Below, in pieces: positions 43,829 to 53,161 of a stretch of 64,000 nt of DNA (the first letter of the stretch is position 1; each line of letters begins with the position of its first letter). The position numbers were made by a program, and so were the translations under genes. Location of the stretch: the NCBI GenBank assembly GCA_964573295.1, contig CAZNJE010000024.1, forward strand, positions 1 through 64,000, read 5' to 3'. The notes beneath the pieces are model-generated. The model saw nothing but the letters and a program-made list of their open reading frames with translations. It was not told where the DNA came from and searched no databases. Source of the stretch: CAYQJL01 sp964573295 (lineage in GTDB: Bacteria > Eisenbacteria > RBG-16-71-46 > CAIMUX01 > WJJG01).

Positions 43829-46486
43829 CTATGCGGATCCGGTCTCGACGCGGACCTTCATCTCGCCGCCGTCGGCGTCGACGATGAAGGTGGAGCCGGC
43901 TCCAGGATTCTCACGTATGACGATGTCGGCGATCTGATCGACCACCAGACGTTTGATCTCGCTGCGCAGGGGCCGGATGCCGAACTCCTCGCTGTGGCCG
44001 GCCTCGCAGAGCAGGTCCTTGCCGGCGGGGGTGATCGACAGATCCAGACCCTTCTCTTGCATGCGCCCGGCGAACTGCGCAAGCTCCAGATCGATGATGT
44101 CGAAGATCTCCTCCTTCGTGTAGGGATAGAAGGGCACCAGCTCATCGATCCGGTTCATCTGCTCGGGACTGAAGATCTGGAGGGCCAGCTTGCGCTTCTC
44201 TTCCTGGTCGAGCCGCCGTCCCTCGCGGTGCGCGCGCAGCACCTCCTGCGCGCCAACGTTGCTGGTCAGGATGATGACCGTGTTGGTGAAGTTGGCCAGG
44301 CGATTCTGCCCGTCCTCCAAGCGGCCCTCGTCGAGCACCTGGAGCAACAGGTCGTAGATGCCCGAGTGGGCCTTCTCGATCTCATCGAAGAGCACCACCG
44401 AGTAGGGCTTCTTGCGCACCGGCTCGGTGAGCCGGCCGCCCTCCTCGTAGCCCACCAGCCCGGGCGCGGCGCCCACCAGGCGGGCCACATCGTGTTGACT
44501 CTTGAGCTCGGACATGTCGATCCGCACCACGTTCTTCTCGTCGTCGAACAGGAAGCGCGCCAGCATCTTCGCCAGATAGGTCTTGCCGATCCCGGTGGGG
44601 CCGAAGAAGAGGAAGCTGCCGATGGGGCGTTTGGGATCGCCGAAGCCGGTGCGCGAGCGCCGCACCGCTTTCGCCAGCAGCCCGACGGCCTCGCTCTGGC
44701 CGATGACGTAGCGGCCCAGCAGCTCCTCCATCCGCAGCAGCTTGGCCGACTCGTCCTCCGAGACCCGGGAGACCGGCACCCCGCTCGCGCGCGAGACGTA
44801 GCGCGAGGCCGCCTCGCCGCCGACCACCGGCGTCCAGCCCTCGAGAGCGGCGGCGAAGCGTGTGTATTGCTCGGGCGTCAGGATGCTCGCACCCGTCTTG
44901 CTCGTGCCGGCGTCCAGATCGTTCGCCCCGGCATCCGCACCGACGCCCTCGGCGGCCCCCGCGCTGATCTCCTCCAGCAGGGCATCAAAGCCGGGCTCAC
45001 CCCGGAAGCGCTCCCGCAGAGCCGTCATGATCATGCCGGCGCCGGTGGCCACGCCGTTCGCCGGATCGCTTCGCGCGTCGGTCGCCGCATCCTCTGCCGC
45101 ATCCTTCTCAGAAGCGCTCGCCGCACCGGCCGGCCCGCCGCTCTCCCCGCCGGCCTTGCGCAAGCGCTCGATGGCCGAGACGACCGCCACGCGCGTATCG
45201 GCCGCCGCGTTGTCGATGATGTCGAAGGCGCTGTCGGGCAGGCGCCGCTGGCGCAGGTAGCGCACCGCCAGGCGCACGGCCTCATCCAGTGCCTCGGGTG
45301 TATAGGTGACCCGGTGGTGGGCTTCGTAGCGCGGGATGACGCGCTCCAGGATCTGGCGCGTCTGCGCTTCGGTGGGCTCTTCGCACACGATGACGGCGAA
45401 GCGGCGCTCGAAGGCCGCGTCCTTCTCGATGTGCTTGGCGTACTCGTCGCGGGTGGTCGCGCCGATCACCTGCATCTCGCCGCGGGCCAGGGCGGGCTTG
45501 AGCAGGTTGGCCGCATCGGCCCCGCCCTTCTGCCCACCGGCACCCATCAGAACGTGGATCTCGTCGATGAAGAGCAGGATCTTACCCTGCGACTGCGTGA
45601 CGCCCTCGATGACGTTCTTGAGCCGCTCCTCGAACTCGCCGCGGTAGCTGGCGCCGGCGATCAGCGAGCCCACATCGAGCGAGAAGACACGCTTCTCGCG
45701 CAAGAACTCGGGCACTTCACCGGCGATGATTCGTTGGGCGAGGCCTTCGATCAGGGCGGTCTTGCCCACCCCCGGCTCACCGATGACCAACGGATTGCTC
45801 TTCTTCATGCAAGAGAGGGTGCGCACCACCGCCTCGATCTCGTCCTCGCGGCCGATGACCGGGCTGAGCTTGTCTTCCTCGGCCTGGCGCGTCAGATCGA
45901 TGCAGAACTTATCGAGCGCCTGCCGGGCGGCGCTCTGACTGCCCAACCGGCCGCCCGCGCTCCCGGCGCCCGCGCCGGCGCCGACGCCGCCCGCACCGGT
46001 TCCGCCCCCGGGGGCCAGCCGGCTCACCGGCCCCAACACGCTCAGCTCGGCGATCGCCTTGCGCACCAGCCGGCTATTGAGGCCGGTCTCGGCCAGCACG
46101 TCCTTGCCGATCGGGCTCTCGTCGCTGACCATCGCCAAGAGCACATGCTCGGCGCCGGCCTCGGCCTCCTCGTCGCCGTCGGTGAGCTCGACCGCCCAGA
46201 AATGGGCCGCGTCGAAGACCTTGCCGGTCTTGGGCGTGGGATCGAGCGTCTCGCGCGGCACGGAGGTGGGCAAGACGAACTTCAGTTCCTCCTCGATCAA
46301 CGCCTTGACCTTGTTGGGGCTCACCTTCAGGTGCTCGAGGATCGCGGGCACCAGGCCCTCCTCGAGGTTGACCGTGACGAAGAAGACGTGCTCGGGAAGG
46401 ATGAACTCGCTGCGCTGGTGACGCGCCATGGCCTCGGCCCGGCGAAGGAGCTCCTGCAGTTCCGAGGATAGAGATGTACGATCCAT
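43829..46486 (-). CDS. clpV: T6SS sheath-recycling ATPase TssH/ClpV
   Basis: An 885-residue AAA+ double-ring ATPase that disassembles contracted TssBC sheaths. The N-domain begins LQELLRRAEAMARHQRSEF. D1 has Walker A GEPGVGKT and DEIHVLMGAGG; D2 has Walker A GPTGIGKT, then SVVLFDEIEKAH and EFGIRPLRSEI. A Gly/Ala-rich linker separates the N-domain from D1. Between D1 and D2 an Ala/Asp-rich segment of about 130 residues replaces the usual short middle domain. Start ATG 46486 follows GAGGG. It heads the minus-strand arm, 88 nt before tssB. Confidence 0.88.
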   Translation of the reverse strand: MDRTSLSSELQELLRRAEAMARHQRSEFILPEHVFFVTVNLEEGLVPAILEHLKVSPNKVKALIEEELKFVLPTSVPRETLDPTPKTGKVFDAAHFWAVELTDGDEEAEAGAEHVLLAMVSDESPIGKDVLAETGLNSRLVRKAIAELSVLGPVSRLAPGGGTGAGGVGAGAGAGSAGGRLGSQSAARQALDKFCIDLTRQAEEDKLSPVIGREDEIEAVVRTLSCMKKSNPLVIGEPGVGKTALIEGLAQRIIAGEVPEFLREKRVFSLDVGSLIAGASYRGEFEERLKNVIEGVTQSQGKILLFIDEIHVLMGAGGQKGGADAANLLKPALARGEMQVIGATTRDEYAKHIEKDAAFERRFAVIVCEEPTEAQTRQILERVIPRYEAHHRVTYTPEALDEAVRLAVRYLRQRRLPDSAFDIIDNAAADTRVAVVSAIERLRKAGGESGGPAGAASASEKDAAEDAATDARSDPANGVATGAGMIMTALRERFRGEPGFDALLEEISAGAAEGVGADAGANDLDAGTSKTGASILTPEQYTRFAAALEGWTPVVGGEAASRYVSRASGVPVSRVSEDESAKLLRMEELLGRYVIGQSEAVGLLAKAVRRSRTGFGDPKRPIGSFLFFGPTGIGKTYLAKMLARFLFDDEKNVVRIDMSELKSQHDVARLVGAAPGLVGYEEGGRLTEPVRKKPYSVVLFDEIEKAHSGIYDLLLQVLDEGRLEDGQNRLANFTNTVIILTSNVGAQEVLRAHREGRRLDQEEKRKLALQIFSPEQMNRIDELVPFYPYTKEEIFDIIDLELAQFAGRMQEKGLDLSITPAGKDLLCEAGHSEEFGIRPLRSEIKRLVVDQIADIVIRENPGAGSTFIVDADGGEMKVRVETGSA

Positions 46487-46893
46487 GAGCCCTCAACGGG
46501 TTGGAGATCCGTCTCCAAACGGTGCGTTCCGGGGCAGCGTCATGGGGGTAGAAGCCGCTTCACCGGCGCACGTGGCCTGGTCCAATCACCATCATAGCAT
46601 TCCTACCCCCAGACTCGGAGGGTGTCAACCCCGGCGAAAGCGGCTAGGACGCGAACTGCCGGTTGGTTGCACGACCGGCGCGTCCCGGCGCACGGTGTGG
46701 CGCGCTCCACGGCGCGCGCCGCGGTGCGCGTCCCGGCGCAGGGTGTGGTGCGCGCCGCGGCCCGCACGCGCATTGGGTCCTGGACAGCCCCAGGGGGCTG
46801 TGCCACACTGCCGGCACCCAGCGGGACACCGTGCAGGGGCTGTAGGTGTTTACCAATCGGCAGCTTGGCGGCTCCGGTTTCGGAGGTGAGGGT
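46487..46893. other. Divergent promoter region with GC-rich repeat
   Basis: This 407-base region separates clpV (minus) and tssK (plus) and must hold the promoters of both T6SS arms. A GC-rich array occupies 46676-46765, in which a block starting GCGTCCCGGCGCA recurs 48 bp apart with shorter internal echoes. A less GC-rich part at 46580-46615 is the likeliest place for the promoters, but I see no clean -35/-10 pair. No gene found. Confidence 0.5.
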
Positions 46894-48351
46894 GTGAGAC
46901 GGCTCGACTTGGGTTCGGTCAACTGGTTCGACGGGATGCTGGTGTCGGCGGATCACCTGCGGGCCCAGGAGGCCTTTCACGAACAGCAACTCCAGTGGGT
47001 CCTGCGCTACGCCCTGCCCTTCTACGGCGTCCTGCCCACGCAGGTCGGCGAAGGCCCCGCCCTCGAGATCCGCCCCCAGCTCGATGCCAACCAGGAGCTG
47101 GTGGTTCAACTCACCCGCTGCCACGCGATCACGCCCAGCGGCGCCATCGTCTGCGTCGACAGCGACACCGGCGCCGGCCGCGGGCGGCCGGTCACCGGCC
47201 GGCGCACGCTCTCCGGTGAGCCCGAACAGAGGATCCCGGTCTACGTGCGGGTCTCGGGCGAACGCGAAGCGGTGGGCCCGCCCGATGCTTCCGGCCACCC
47301 CGCCCAGCGCCTGTCACGGTGCGAGCTGCTCTTGAGCGATGAAGAGGCCGGCGGGAGCCGCGACTGCCTGAAGATCGCCGAGCTCACCGTCGCCCAGCAA
47401 CAGGTCCGCGAATCCGAGACCTACCTGCCGCCCAGCTGCTCGATGCGGGCCACCGACCCCCTGCGTCGCCTGGGCGAGGACACCGCGCGGGTGGCCCAGA
47501 CGACCCTGGACGAGTTGATCGGGGTGCTGCGGGCCACGCCGGTCACCGGCGACATGCACCCTTGGCGGCTTTCGGCCCGTGGCCTGTTGGACGCGGTCGT
47601 GGTGGGCTGGTCGGTGGGCATCGAATCCCTCGTCGGGTGGGAGGCGGCCCCGCCGGTCCAGTTCGTCGGCGGCGTGCGCGCGATGCTGCGCACCTTCGCC
47701 CTCGCGCTCGATGCGCACGCGCCGGTGCGCGAGACCCTGGACGGCGAGTTCCTGCAGACCGGCGGCCTGCCCGGCGAAGCCGGCGGGCTCGACGTGCACG
47801 GCGCGGTGAGCCGCTTCGTGACAACCCCCTACGCCCACGATGCGATGGGCCAACAGCTCCACAGCGGCTACCGGCTTCTCTCTCACGCGCGCGAATGCCT
47901 GCGCTTCGTGACCGGCAAGCTGGCCTCGGGGCTCGAGGGTACGATCGCCGCGCCGCGGCCCAAGGTCACCTACCGCCAGCAAGACCACTACCTGCTCGAT
48001 GTCGGGCAGATCGAGAGCAGCTTCACCGACGAGAGCCAGGTGCTCTACTTCCGGAATCTGGGTGAGCGCGAGATGCGCAGCGTACTCTTCGTCCTGCGCA
48101 ACAACGCGGCCGAGGGCGCCGATGAGCGCGACATTCGCCTGAAAGGCGGCGTCAACGACGACCGCCCCTTGTACTGTCCCGAGCTGCAACCCGATTTCAA
48201 GGAGCGCCCGGGGCGCATCTACCTGCTGATGGAGGTCGAGCGCGGCAAACGCGACCGGGTCGAGTACATCACGCTGCGATCCTCGGGTGTGGTCGACCTC
48301 AAGGAGCTTTTGCAGAACCAAGCGACCGACATTCGGTTGTACTACCTCTAG
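46894..48351 (+). CDS. tssK: T6SS baseplate-membrane adaptor TssK
   Basis: A 485-residue protein linking baseplate to membrane complex. GTG 46894 follows GGAGGTGAGG with a 7-nt gap, giving VRRLDLGSVNWFDGMLVSADHLRAQ. 'NW..GM' and the following 'HL..QE.F' are the opening of TssK proteins. Other blocks are QLDANQELVVQLTRCHAITPSGAIV and the C-terminal YYL receptor-like domain. An upstream GTG at 46846 would add 16 residues without a ribosome binding site. It starts the plus-strand arm. Confidence 0.8.
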   Translation: MRRLDLGSVNWFDGMLVSADHLRAQEAFHEQQLQWVLRYALPFYGVLPTQVGEGPALEIRPQLDANQELVVQLTRCHAITPSGAIVCVDSDTGAGRGRPVTGRRTLSGEPEQRIPVYVRVSGEREAVGPPDASGHPAQRLSRCELLLSDEEAGGSRDCLKIAELTVAQQQVRESETYLPPSCSMRATDPLRRLGEDTARVAQTTLDELIGVLRATPVTGDMHPWRLSARGLLDAVVVGWSVGIESLVGWEAAPPVQFVGGVRAMLRTFALALDAHAPVRETLDGEFLQTGGLPGEAGGLDVHGAVSRFVTTPYAHDAMGQQLHSGYRLLSHARECLRFVTGKLASGLEGTIAAPRPKVTYRQQDHYLLDVGQIESSFTDESQVLYFRNLGEREMRSVLFVLRNNAAEGADERDIRLKGGVNDDRPLYCPELQPDFKERPGRIYLLMEVERGKRDRVEYITLRSSGVVDLKELLQNQATDIRLYYL

Positions 48352-48364
48352 GGAGCCGAGCACG

Positions 48365-49276
48365 ATGGGCGTCGGTGTCAAGCAGCTCGAAGAGATCTTT
48401 GCGCAGGCGGCCCGGTTCGACGAGGATCCGTCCTCGCTGGACATGGAAGCTTTGCAACGGAACCTGGTCGGGGTCGTCGACGACTTCAAGAACCTGCGCG
48501 GCAACGATGCGCGCCTGCGCGAGATGGACGAGACGCTCGCCGGCTTGGTGCAGGCGGCCGACTACGAACGGCCCGGCCTGCGCACCCTGGTGGCCCACGT
48601 GCTGGCAACCCTCTTCGAGAACTACGCCAACGAGGGTCGCGGCTTTCGCAAGGCCTACGAGTTCACCCAGGAGAAGCGCGCGGTCTCGACGATCGATGGA
48701 CCGTTCATCTACGAAGAGCTCGTGCCCGCCATCTTCGAGGAAACCACGCTGCACGAAGAGGATGGCTTGCGGTTCTACCTGGTCGGGGAGGTGGCCCGAT
48801 TCCTCGAGGAGAAGGACCCGGGCGGTCACTGGGGCGACAGCCTGGCGCTCGAGCAGGTCAAGGAGGCGCGCCCCGACACCCTCCTGCTGGAACTGATGCG
48901 CCGGCGCGCCCGCTATCGCGACGTGCCGAATCTGGCGCGGAAGGCCCACACGCTCGAGCAGCGCCTGGCCGAGGCCGGCTTCTTCGAGGAGGCCGCGTCG
49001 GTGCGCCGGGTGCTGGGCAGTTTCTTCGAGCGAATGGACTACATCGAGCCCGAGTCGTTCTGGGTGCGCCTGCGGCGGCGTTTGGCAGCCCTGGGCCGGG
49101 GACGCTCGACCTTCGGGCGCCTCGGCCGCTGGCGGATGGTCTACCGGCTGCAGCTCTCCTACATGGTCCTGGCGGTGCTGCTCAGCGTCTTGACGGTGCT
49201 CTTCTGGAACTGGCGCCAGGACCAGCAGCTCGAGCTGCTCGAGCAGTACTACGATCGCGTCAGCGAACTCCGCTAG
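48365..49276 (+). CDS. TssL-like T6SS membrane protein (inferred)
   Basis: A 303-residue protein: about 250 residues of soluble helical sequence, then a single membrane segment (LSYMVLAVLLSVLTVLFW) and a short polar tail. A soluble domain with one C-terminal anchor is the topology of TssL/DotU, which pairs with TssM. The next gene is a TssM-like GTPase, supporting that reading. I cannot see a direct DotU motif, so the assignment rests on topology and position. It starts 14 nt after tssK, probably translationally coupled. Confidence 0.45.
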   Translation: MGVGVKQLEEIFAQAARFDEDPSSLDMEALQRNLVGVVDDFKNLRGNDARLREMDETLAGLVQAADYERPGLRTLVAHVLATLFENYANEGRGFRKAYEFTQEKRAVSTIDGPFIYEELVPAIFEETTLHEEDGLRFYLVGEVARFLEEKDPGGHWGDSLALEQVKEARPDTLLLELMRRRARYRDVPNLARKAHTLEQRLAEAGFFEEAASVRRVLGSFFERMDYIEPESFWVRLRRRLAALGRGRSTFGRLGRWRMVYRLQLSYMVLAVLLSVLTVLFWNWRQDQQLELLEQYYDRVSELR

Positions 49277-49380
49277 AGGCGGGGCGACCGGCGGCCGAGA
49301 GCCGGGGGCCGGGAGCCGGGGGCCGCCCCGCTGCGGCGCGAGGGAACGTAGGCGAGCACACCTGAGGTTGGGGGACACGG

Positions 49381-51756
49381 ATGGGTCTCAGTCTGGGGAT
49401 GCTGAAGAAGGGCCTCTCGCAAGGCAAGAAGGCCAAGACCGCCGGGGCCAAGGCCCAGGGCGGCCGGGACGGCGGGCCGCAGCAGCGCAAAATCGGGATC
49501 TTCGGCCACACCCGCGCGGGCAAGACCGTCTTCCTCACGATGCTCTGGCATCAAACCCACGGCCGCCGCGACTTCTCGCTCGAGACCGACGACTACCAAA
49601 CCCGCCAGGACATGAGCAGCTACTACGACCTGCTCGCCAGCGGGGAGTGGCCGCCGCCGACGGCCACCGAGCGCCTCTACCGCTTCACGGCGGTCATCGA
49701 CACGACCATCCGGTACCCGTTCGAGTCGCAGGACTACCAGGGCGAGAGCGTCTCGATCGACCGCGAGGTCGAGACCGGCAAGGAGTTTCTCGAGTACTTC
49801 GAAGCCTGCGATGCGGTCTTCATTCTGGTCGACGCCGAGGACCTGATCCACCGGGGCGATGACGCGGCCCAGCGGCGCCGGAAGAAGATCGACTCCTTCG
49901 AGCTGATGCTGGCCCAGCTGGTCGAGGGTACGCGCAACCGGCTGCGCATCCCGGTCGCGATCGTGGTGACCAAGGCCGACCTCTTGGACGGCTACCGCGA
50001 TCCGAGCCAGGTCGTGCTGATCAGCGACGACATCCGCTACTCCCGCTACCGCGGCTACGAGAACTTCGTCAGCGCCGTACTGGCGCAAGGCCACGTGTCG
50101 GCCCACCTGCCCTGGCGCGAGCAGGTCGAAGACGTCCTGCTGATGATGAAGCCCCTGGTCGACTACTGCCTGACCAAGTCGCCCGACCTGCAGGTCTTCT
50201 TCGTCTCCTCGACCGGCGGGGTCGAGACCGTGGAGCAGCCTGACGGCAGCCAGGCGGCCCGGCCGCCGAAGGACCTGCGCCCGGTGGGGCTGGAGATGCC
50301 CTTCGTCTGGTCGGTGCACCTCTTGATGGAGAAGCGCAAGGCGCTCATCGCCCGCAAGATCAAGTGGTGGGTCGCCGGCGCCGCGGCGCTCTTCATCGCC
50401 GTCTTCTCACTGGTCAACTTCTGGCACGAAAGCCGCATCCAGTCGGTCAACCGGCTCTCGGGCGGGCGCTCGGGCGTCGGCGCCGCGCCGGCCACCGAAC
50501 GCGTGCAAGCCCTGGAAGGCTACCGCAACAGCTTCCTCTCGGGCTTCTTCGCCTCCGACTTCGGGGAGACGGTCGATCTGATCCTGGACTACGAACAGGC
50601 CCGCGCCCTCTCGGCGGAGATGCGGACGGCGATCGATGCGCTCGACTACGAGACCTTCTCGGCGCGCCACCGCGCCCTGCGGGATCTGCGCGACCAGTTC
50701 CCGCCCATGTCGGAGGAGTACCGGCGGGCGGCCGAGATGCTGTCGCAAATGGAGTCGGCCTGGGACGCCGCCTACGTGCAGTACAAGCTCCAGCCCCTGC
50801 TGACGCGCAACCCCTCCCCGGCCGAGGTCGAGCTCGCGCTCAAACAGCTCTTCGCGCCCGAGAACCGGCGGGAGTGGTCCTCGCAATGGTCGCAGCGCCA
50901 GACGCACACCCGCGATGAACTGCGCCGCCAGGACCTGCAGCAGATCCTGACCTCGGCGGCCGGGCTGGGCGGACAATCCTGGAAGGCGCTCGAGACGATC
51001 GCCACGCTGTCGGGCTCCTACCTGGACTCCTATTCGGAGGATGTGCGCGCCCTCGGGCAGTGGCAGGAGGTCTACGGATCGGTCCGCCAGATCCAGAACC
51101 TCTTAGGGCTGGCCCTGCAGAGCCGGGACTCGGCCGATGAGCTGCGCGGGATCGCGCGCCAGCTGCGGGCGATCGGCGAGATCCAAGGCCAGCCGGTGGG
51201 CGAACGTCTCGCCAATCACCTGATCAGCCTGAGCAGCGAGGCGGTCGCCGCCTCGGCCGGGGAAACCTACGACGCGCTCGCCCAGATGATCGACACCGGC
51301 GAGCCCTCGTTTCGGTTCAGCGAGACGTTCCAGAGCCGGGCGCGCAGCTTCGCGCAGAAATACCGCGGCACGCCCGAAGGCCAGCGCGTGGCCTCCTTCC
51401 TCTCCCGCGTGGAGGCCATCGAGAAGAACGGACTTCTGGTGACGATGCAGGTGAGCGAGATCCCCAGCGGCTACCATCTGCGCCTGTGGGACAACGAGGC
51501 CGGCGCCTGGCAGCCGAGCGACGTCGAGCCCGGGTTGCCGGGAACCCTGCGCTGGAAGCCGGGCGAGGCGGTGAAGCTGGGCATCGAGCGCACCGACCCG
51601 ACCAGCACCAGCAATGCGATTCTCGATGTCTGGGAGGTCACCGATCGCTTCGCGCTCTTCCGCATCCAGTCTGATGGGGGCCGCCACGTCTTTCAGGGCA
51701 ACCTGTCGGTGGTGATCACCTTCCCGGACTTATCGGGCGCGTTGCCGAGGCTATGA
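49381..51756 (+). CDS. TssM-like membrane GTPase (inferred), short form
   Basis: A 791-residue protein. A P-loop (GHTRAGKT, residues 42-49) opens a GTPase domain (G4 motif TKAD; a switch-like VIDTTIRYPFESQDYQGES). A single membrane segment lies near residues 328-345 (WWVAGAAALFIAVFSLVNFW). About 440 residues follow, predicted extracytoplasmic and helical, with a small beta domain at the end. TssM (IcmF) has the same plan, a cytoplasmic NTPase followed by a periplasmic part, but is 1100-1300 residues with extra N-terminal helices. This would be a reduced form. It could also be an unrelated GTPase module captured by the cluster. Confidence 0.5.
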   Translation: MGLSLGMLKKGLSQGKKAKTAGAKAQGGRDGGPQQRKIGIFGHTRAGKTVFLTMLWHQTHGRRDFSLETDDYQTRQDMSSYYDLLASGEWPPPTATERLYRFTAVIDTTIRYPFESQDYQGESVSIDREVETGKEFLEYFEACDAVFILVDAEDLIHRGDDAAQRRRKKIDSFELMLAQLVEGTRNRLRIPVAIVVTKADLLDGYRDPSQVVLISDDIRYSRYRGYENFVSAVLAQGHVSAHLPWREQVEDVLLMMKPLVDYCLTKSPDLQVFFVSSTGGVETVEQPDGSQAARPPKDLRPVGLEMPFVWSVHLLMEKRKALIARKIKWWVAGAAALFIAVFSLVNFWHESRIQSVNRLSGGRSGVGAAPATERVQALEGYRNSFLSGFFASDFGETVDLILDYEQARALSAEMRTAIDALDYETFSARHRALRDLRDQFPPMSEEYRRAAEMLSQMESAWDAAYVQYKLQPLLTRNPSPAEVELALKQLFAPENRREWSSQWSQRQTHTRDELRRQDLQQILTSAAGLGGQSWKALETIATLSGSYLDSYSEDVRALGQWQEVYGSVRQIQNLLGLALQSRDSADELRGIARQLRAIGEIQGQPVGERLANHLISLSSEAVAASAGETYDALAQMIDTGEPSFRFSETFQSRARSFAQKYRGTPEGQRVASFLSRVEAIEKNGLLVTMQVSEIPSGYHLRLWDNEAGAWQPSDVEPGLPGTLRWKPGEAVKLGIERTDPTSTSNAILDVWEVTDRFALFRIQSDGGRHVFQGNLSVVITFPDLSGALPRL

Positions 51757-52451
51757 CCGTGTCGACCTTGCACGCCGAGCAGCTCGTCTACGGGACCTTC
51801 CCGTTCACGCAGGGTTTCACCCTGGTGGCCCGCTCATCGGGCCTGGACCCGGCGCTGGCCCAGGCGGCGGTTCAGGCCTGCCGGTCGTGGGGCGAGGTCG
51901 GCCGCCCCGAGTTCCGCAGCGCGCTGTGGCACCTGGCCCTGCCCGCCCCGCACGAGGCGCACCTGGTGAGCAAGGTCATCCGCCAGGGGACCGACCCCGG
52001 AGCACGCATGGCCTGGTACCACCAGGTCCTGATCCTGAACGAGGCGGACTACCTCGCGGCCGGGGCGGATTGCTTCGCCTTCGACAAGGCCGGTTTCTTC
52101 AAGGACCGCTGGTTCGAAAACGATGACTGCCAGCCGATCGACGTCGATGCCGCACTGGTGCCGGCACTCGATGCCGGGAGCCTTTCGGATTCGGCGCAAG
52201 TCCCGGCCCGCGCGATCGCCGCGGCCCTCGAGCAAGGGCGTGAGGTGCGGCTGCAGGCCGGCCGGCCGTGCCGCGCAATCGACGAGGTGTGCCGCACGGC
52301 GCTGGCGCTTCTCGCGCCTGAGCGCCGCGCGGCTGTCGCGCTGGCCAGCTTCGCGTATCGCCCCGTGAGGCGCTACGACCTGTGGTGTGTGCACGAGCCC
52401 GGCGGCGACTGTCCCGAGTCGGCCGATCAGGTGCAGCCGCGCACCCGATGA
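51753..52451 (+). CDS. GAP1-N-like GTPase-associated protein
   Basis: A 232-residue protein, ATGA-coupled to the GTPase gene. QLVYGTFPFTQGFTLVARSSGL, LWHLALPAP and RMAWYHQVLILNEADYLA resemble the N-terminal domain of GTPase-associated protein 1 (GAP1-N) known next to bacterial GTPases in conflict systems. I place it on this resemblance and on the adjacency. It is short, with no further recognisable domain, and lacks membrane segments. Its presence suggests control of the TssM-like GTPase. Confidence 0.5.
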   Translation: MTVSTLHAEQLVYGTFPFTQGFTLVARSSGLDPALAQAAVQACRSWGEVGRPEFRSALWHLALPAPHEAHLVSKVIRQGTDPGARMAWYHQVLILNEADYLAAGADCFAFDKAGFFKDRWFENDDCQPIDVDAALVPALDAGSLSDSAQVPARAIAAALEQGREVRLQAGRPCRAIDEVCRTALALLAPERRAAVALASFAYRPVRRYDLWCVHEPGGDCPESADQVQPRTR

Positions 52452-52475
52452 CACCGAAAGAGGAGGAAGCGATCG

Positions 52476-53033
52476 ATGTTTTCCGCGTTGGTCCCATGGC
52501 AGCGTGTCCCATTGCAGCGGATCACGGTCCTGGCCGTGATCGCAACCTTCACCCTCGCGCAACTGCCCGTCCTGGCCCCGGGCCCCAAAGCCCAGTCCGG
52601 CCAATTGACCCTGCGCGAGGGACGTGAGATTCGCGCCCGCATGCTCGACGATGCCCGCTCGCGCAGCGTTGCGGCCGGCGACCGCGTCCGCTTCGAGGTG
52701 GCCGAAGACGTCGAGATGCACGGACTGATCGCGATCAAGGCCGGCACGGTCGGCACGCTCGATGTCTCCGCCGTCAAGAAGAACGGCATGCTGTGGGGCA
52801 AGCCGGGCCAGGTCGTCTTCGGCGCGGGGAGCATTCCCGGCTCGGCCGTGGATGTTCCGGTCGAGTTGTCGGGACGCGATACCTTCCGCGGCAAATCCCG
52901 CAAGCTGACCGCCATCTTGCTGACGCCGCTGCTGGTGGGGCTGTTCTTGCGCGGCGGGCAGGGCGGGCTCGACGCGGGCGATCCGATCCTGCTCTCGATC
53001 CCCGAAACCGTCCAGGTTCCACCGGTCCAGTAG
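52476..53033 (+). CDS. Secreted beta-rich protein, end of T6SS plus-strand arm
   Basis: A 185-residue exported protein (signal near residues 17-40). The pattern AAGDRVRFEVAEDVEMHGLIAIKAGTVG...PVELSGRDTFRGKS and a hydrophobic stretch before LFLRGGQGGLDAGDPILLSIP match a widespread uncharacterised family of secreted beta-barrel-like proteins. In longer members a final anchor or dimer segment follows. The start has GAGGAGG upstream. It could complete the envelope part of the T6SS, but this is inference. Confidence 0.55.
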   Translation: MFSALVPWQRVPLQRITVLAVIATFTLAQLPVLAPGPKAQSGQLTLREGREIRARMLDDARSRSVAAGDRVRFEVAEDVEMHGLIAIKAGTVGTLDVSAVKKNGMLWGKPGQVVFGAGSIPGSAVDVPVELSGRDTFRGKSRKLTAILLTPLLVGLFLRGGQGGLDAGDPILLSIPETVQVPPVQ

Positions 53034-53046
53034 AGCCGCCCGTCGC

Positions 53047-53160
53047 GGCGGACCGGCATCACGTGGCAGCGGCGCGGACCGGTATCACGTGGCGGCGGCG
53101 CGGACCGGTATCGCGTGGCGGCGCAACGGACCGGCATCGCGTGGCAGCACGGCGGACCGG
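53047..53160. repeat. About 26-bp tandem repeat between convergent genes
   Basis: Four to five units of about CGGACCGGTATCACGTGGCG lie between the stop codon of the T6SS-arm secreted protein and that of the giant repeat lipoprotein. Each unit holds a partly palindromic CCGGTATC/CACGTG core. The place is where transcription terminators are expected, and no ordinary hairpin plus U-run is visible. Confidence 0.8.
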
Positions 53161-53161
53161 A

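Noticed and set aside
43655..46471. Plus-strand frame of 938 residues
   Set aside because: It is the exact antisense of clpV and TssB. The minus strand has all AAA+ motifs; the plus frame is open only because of high GC.
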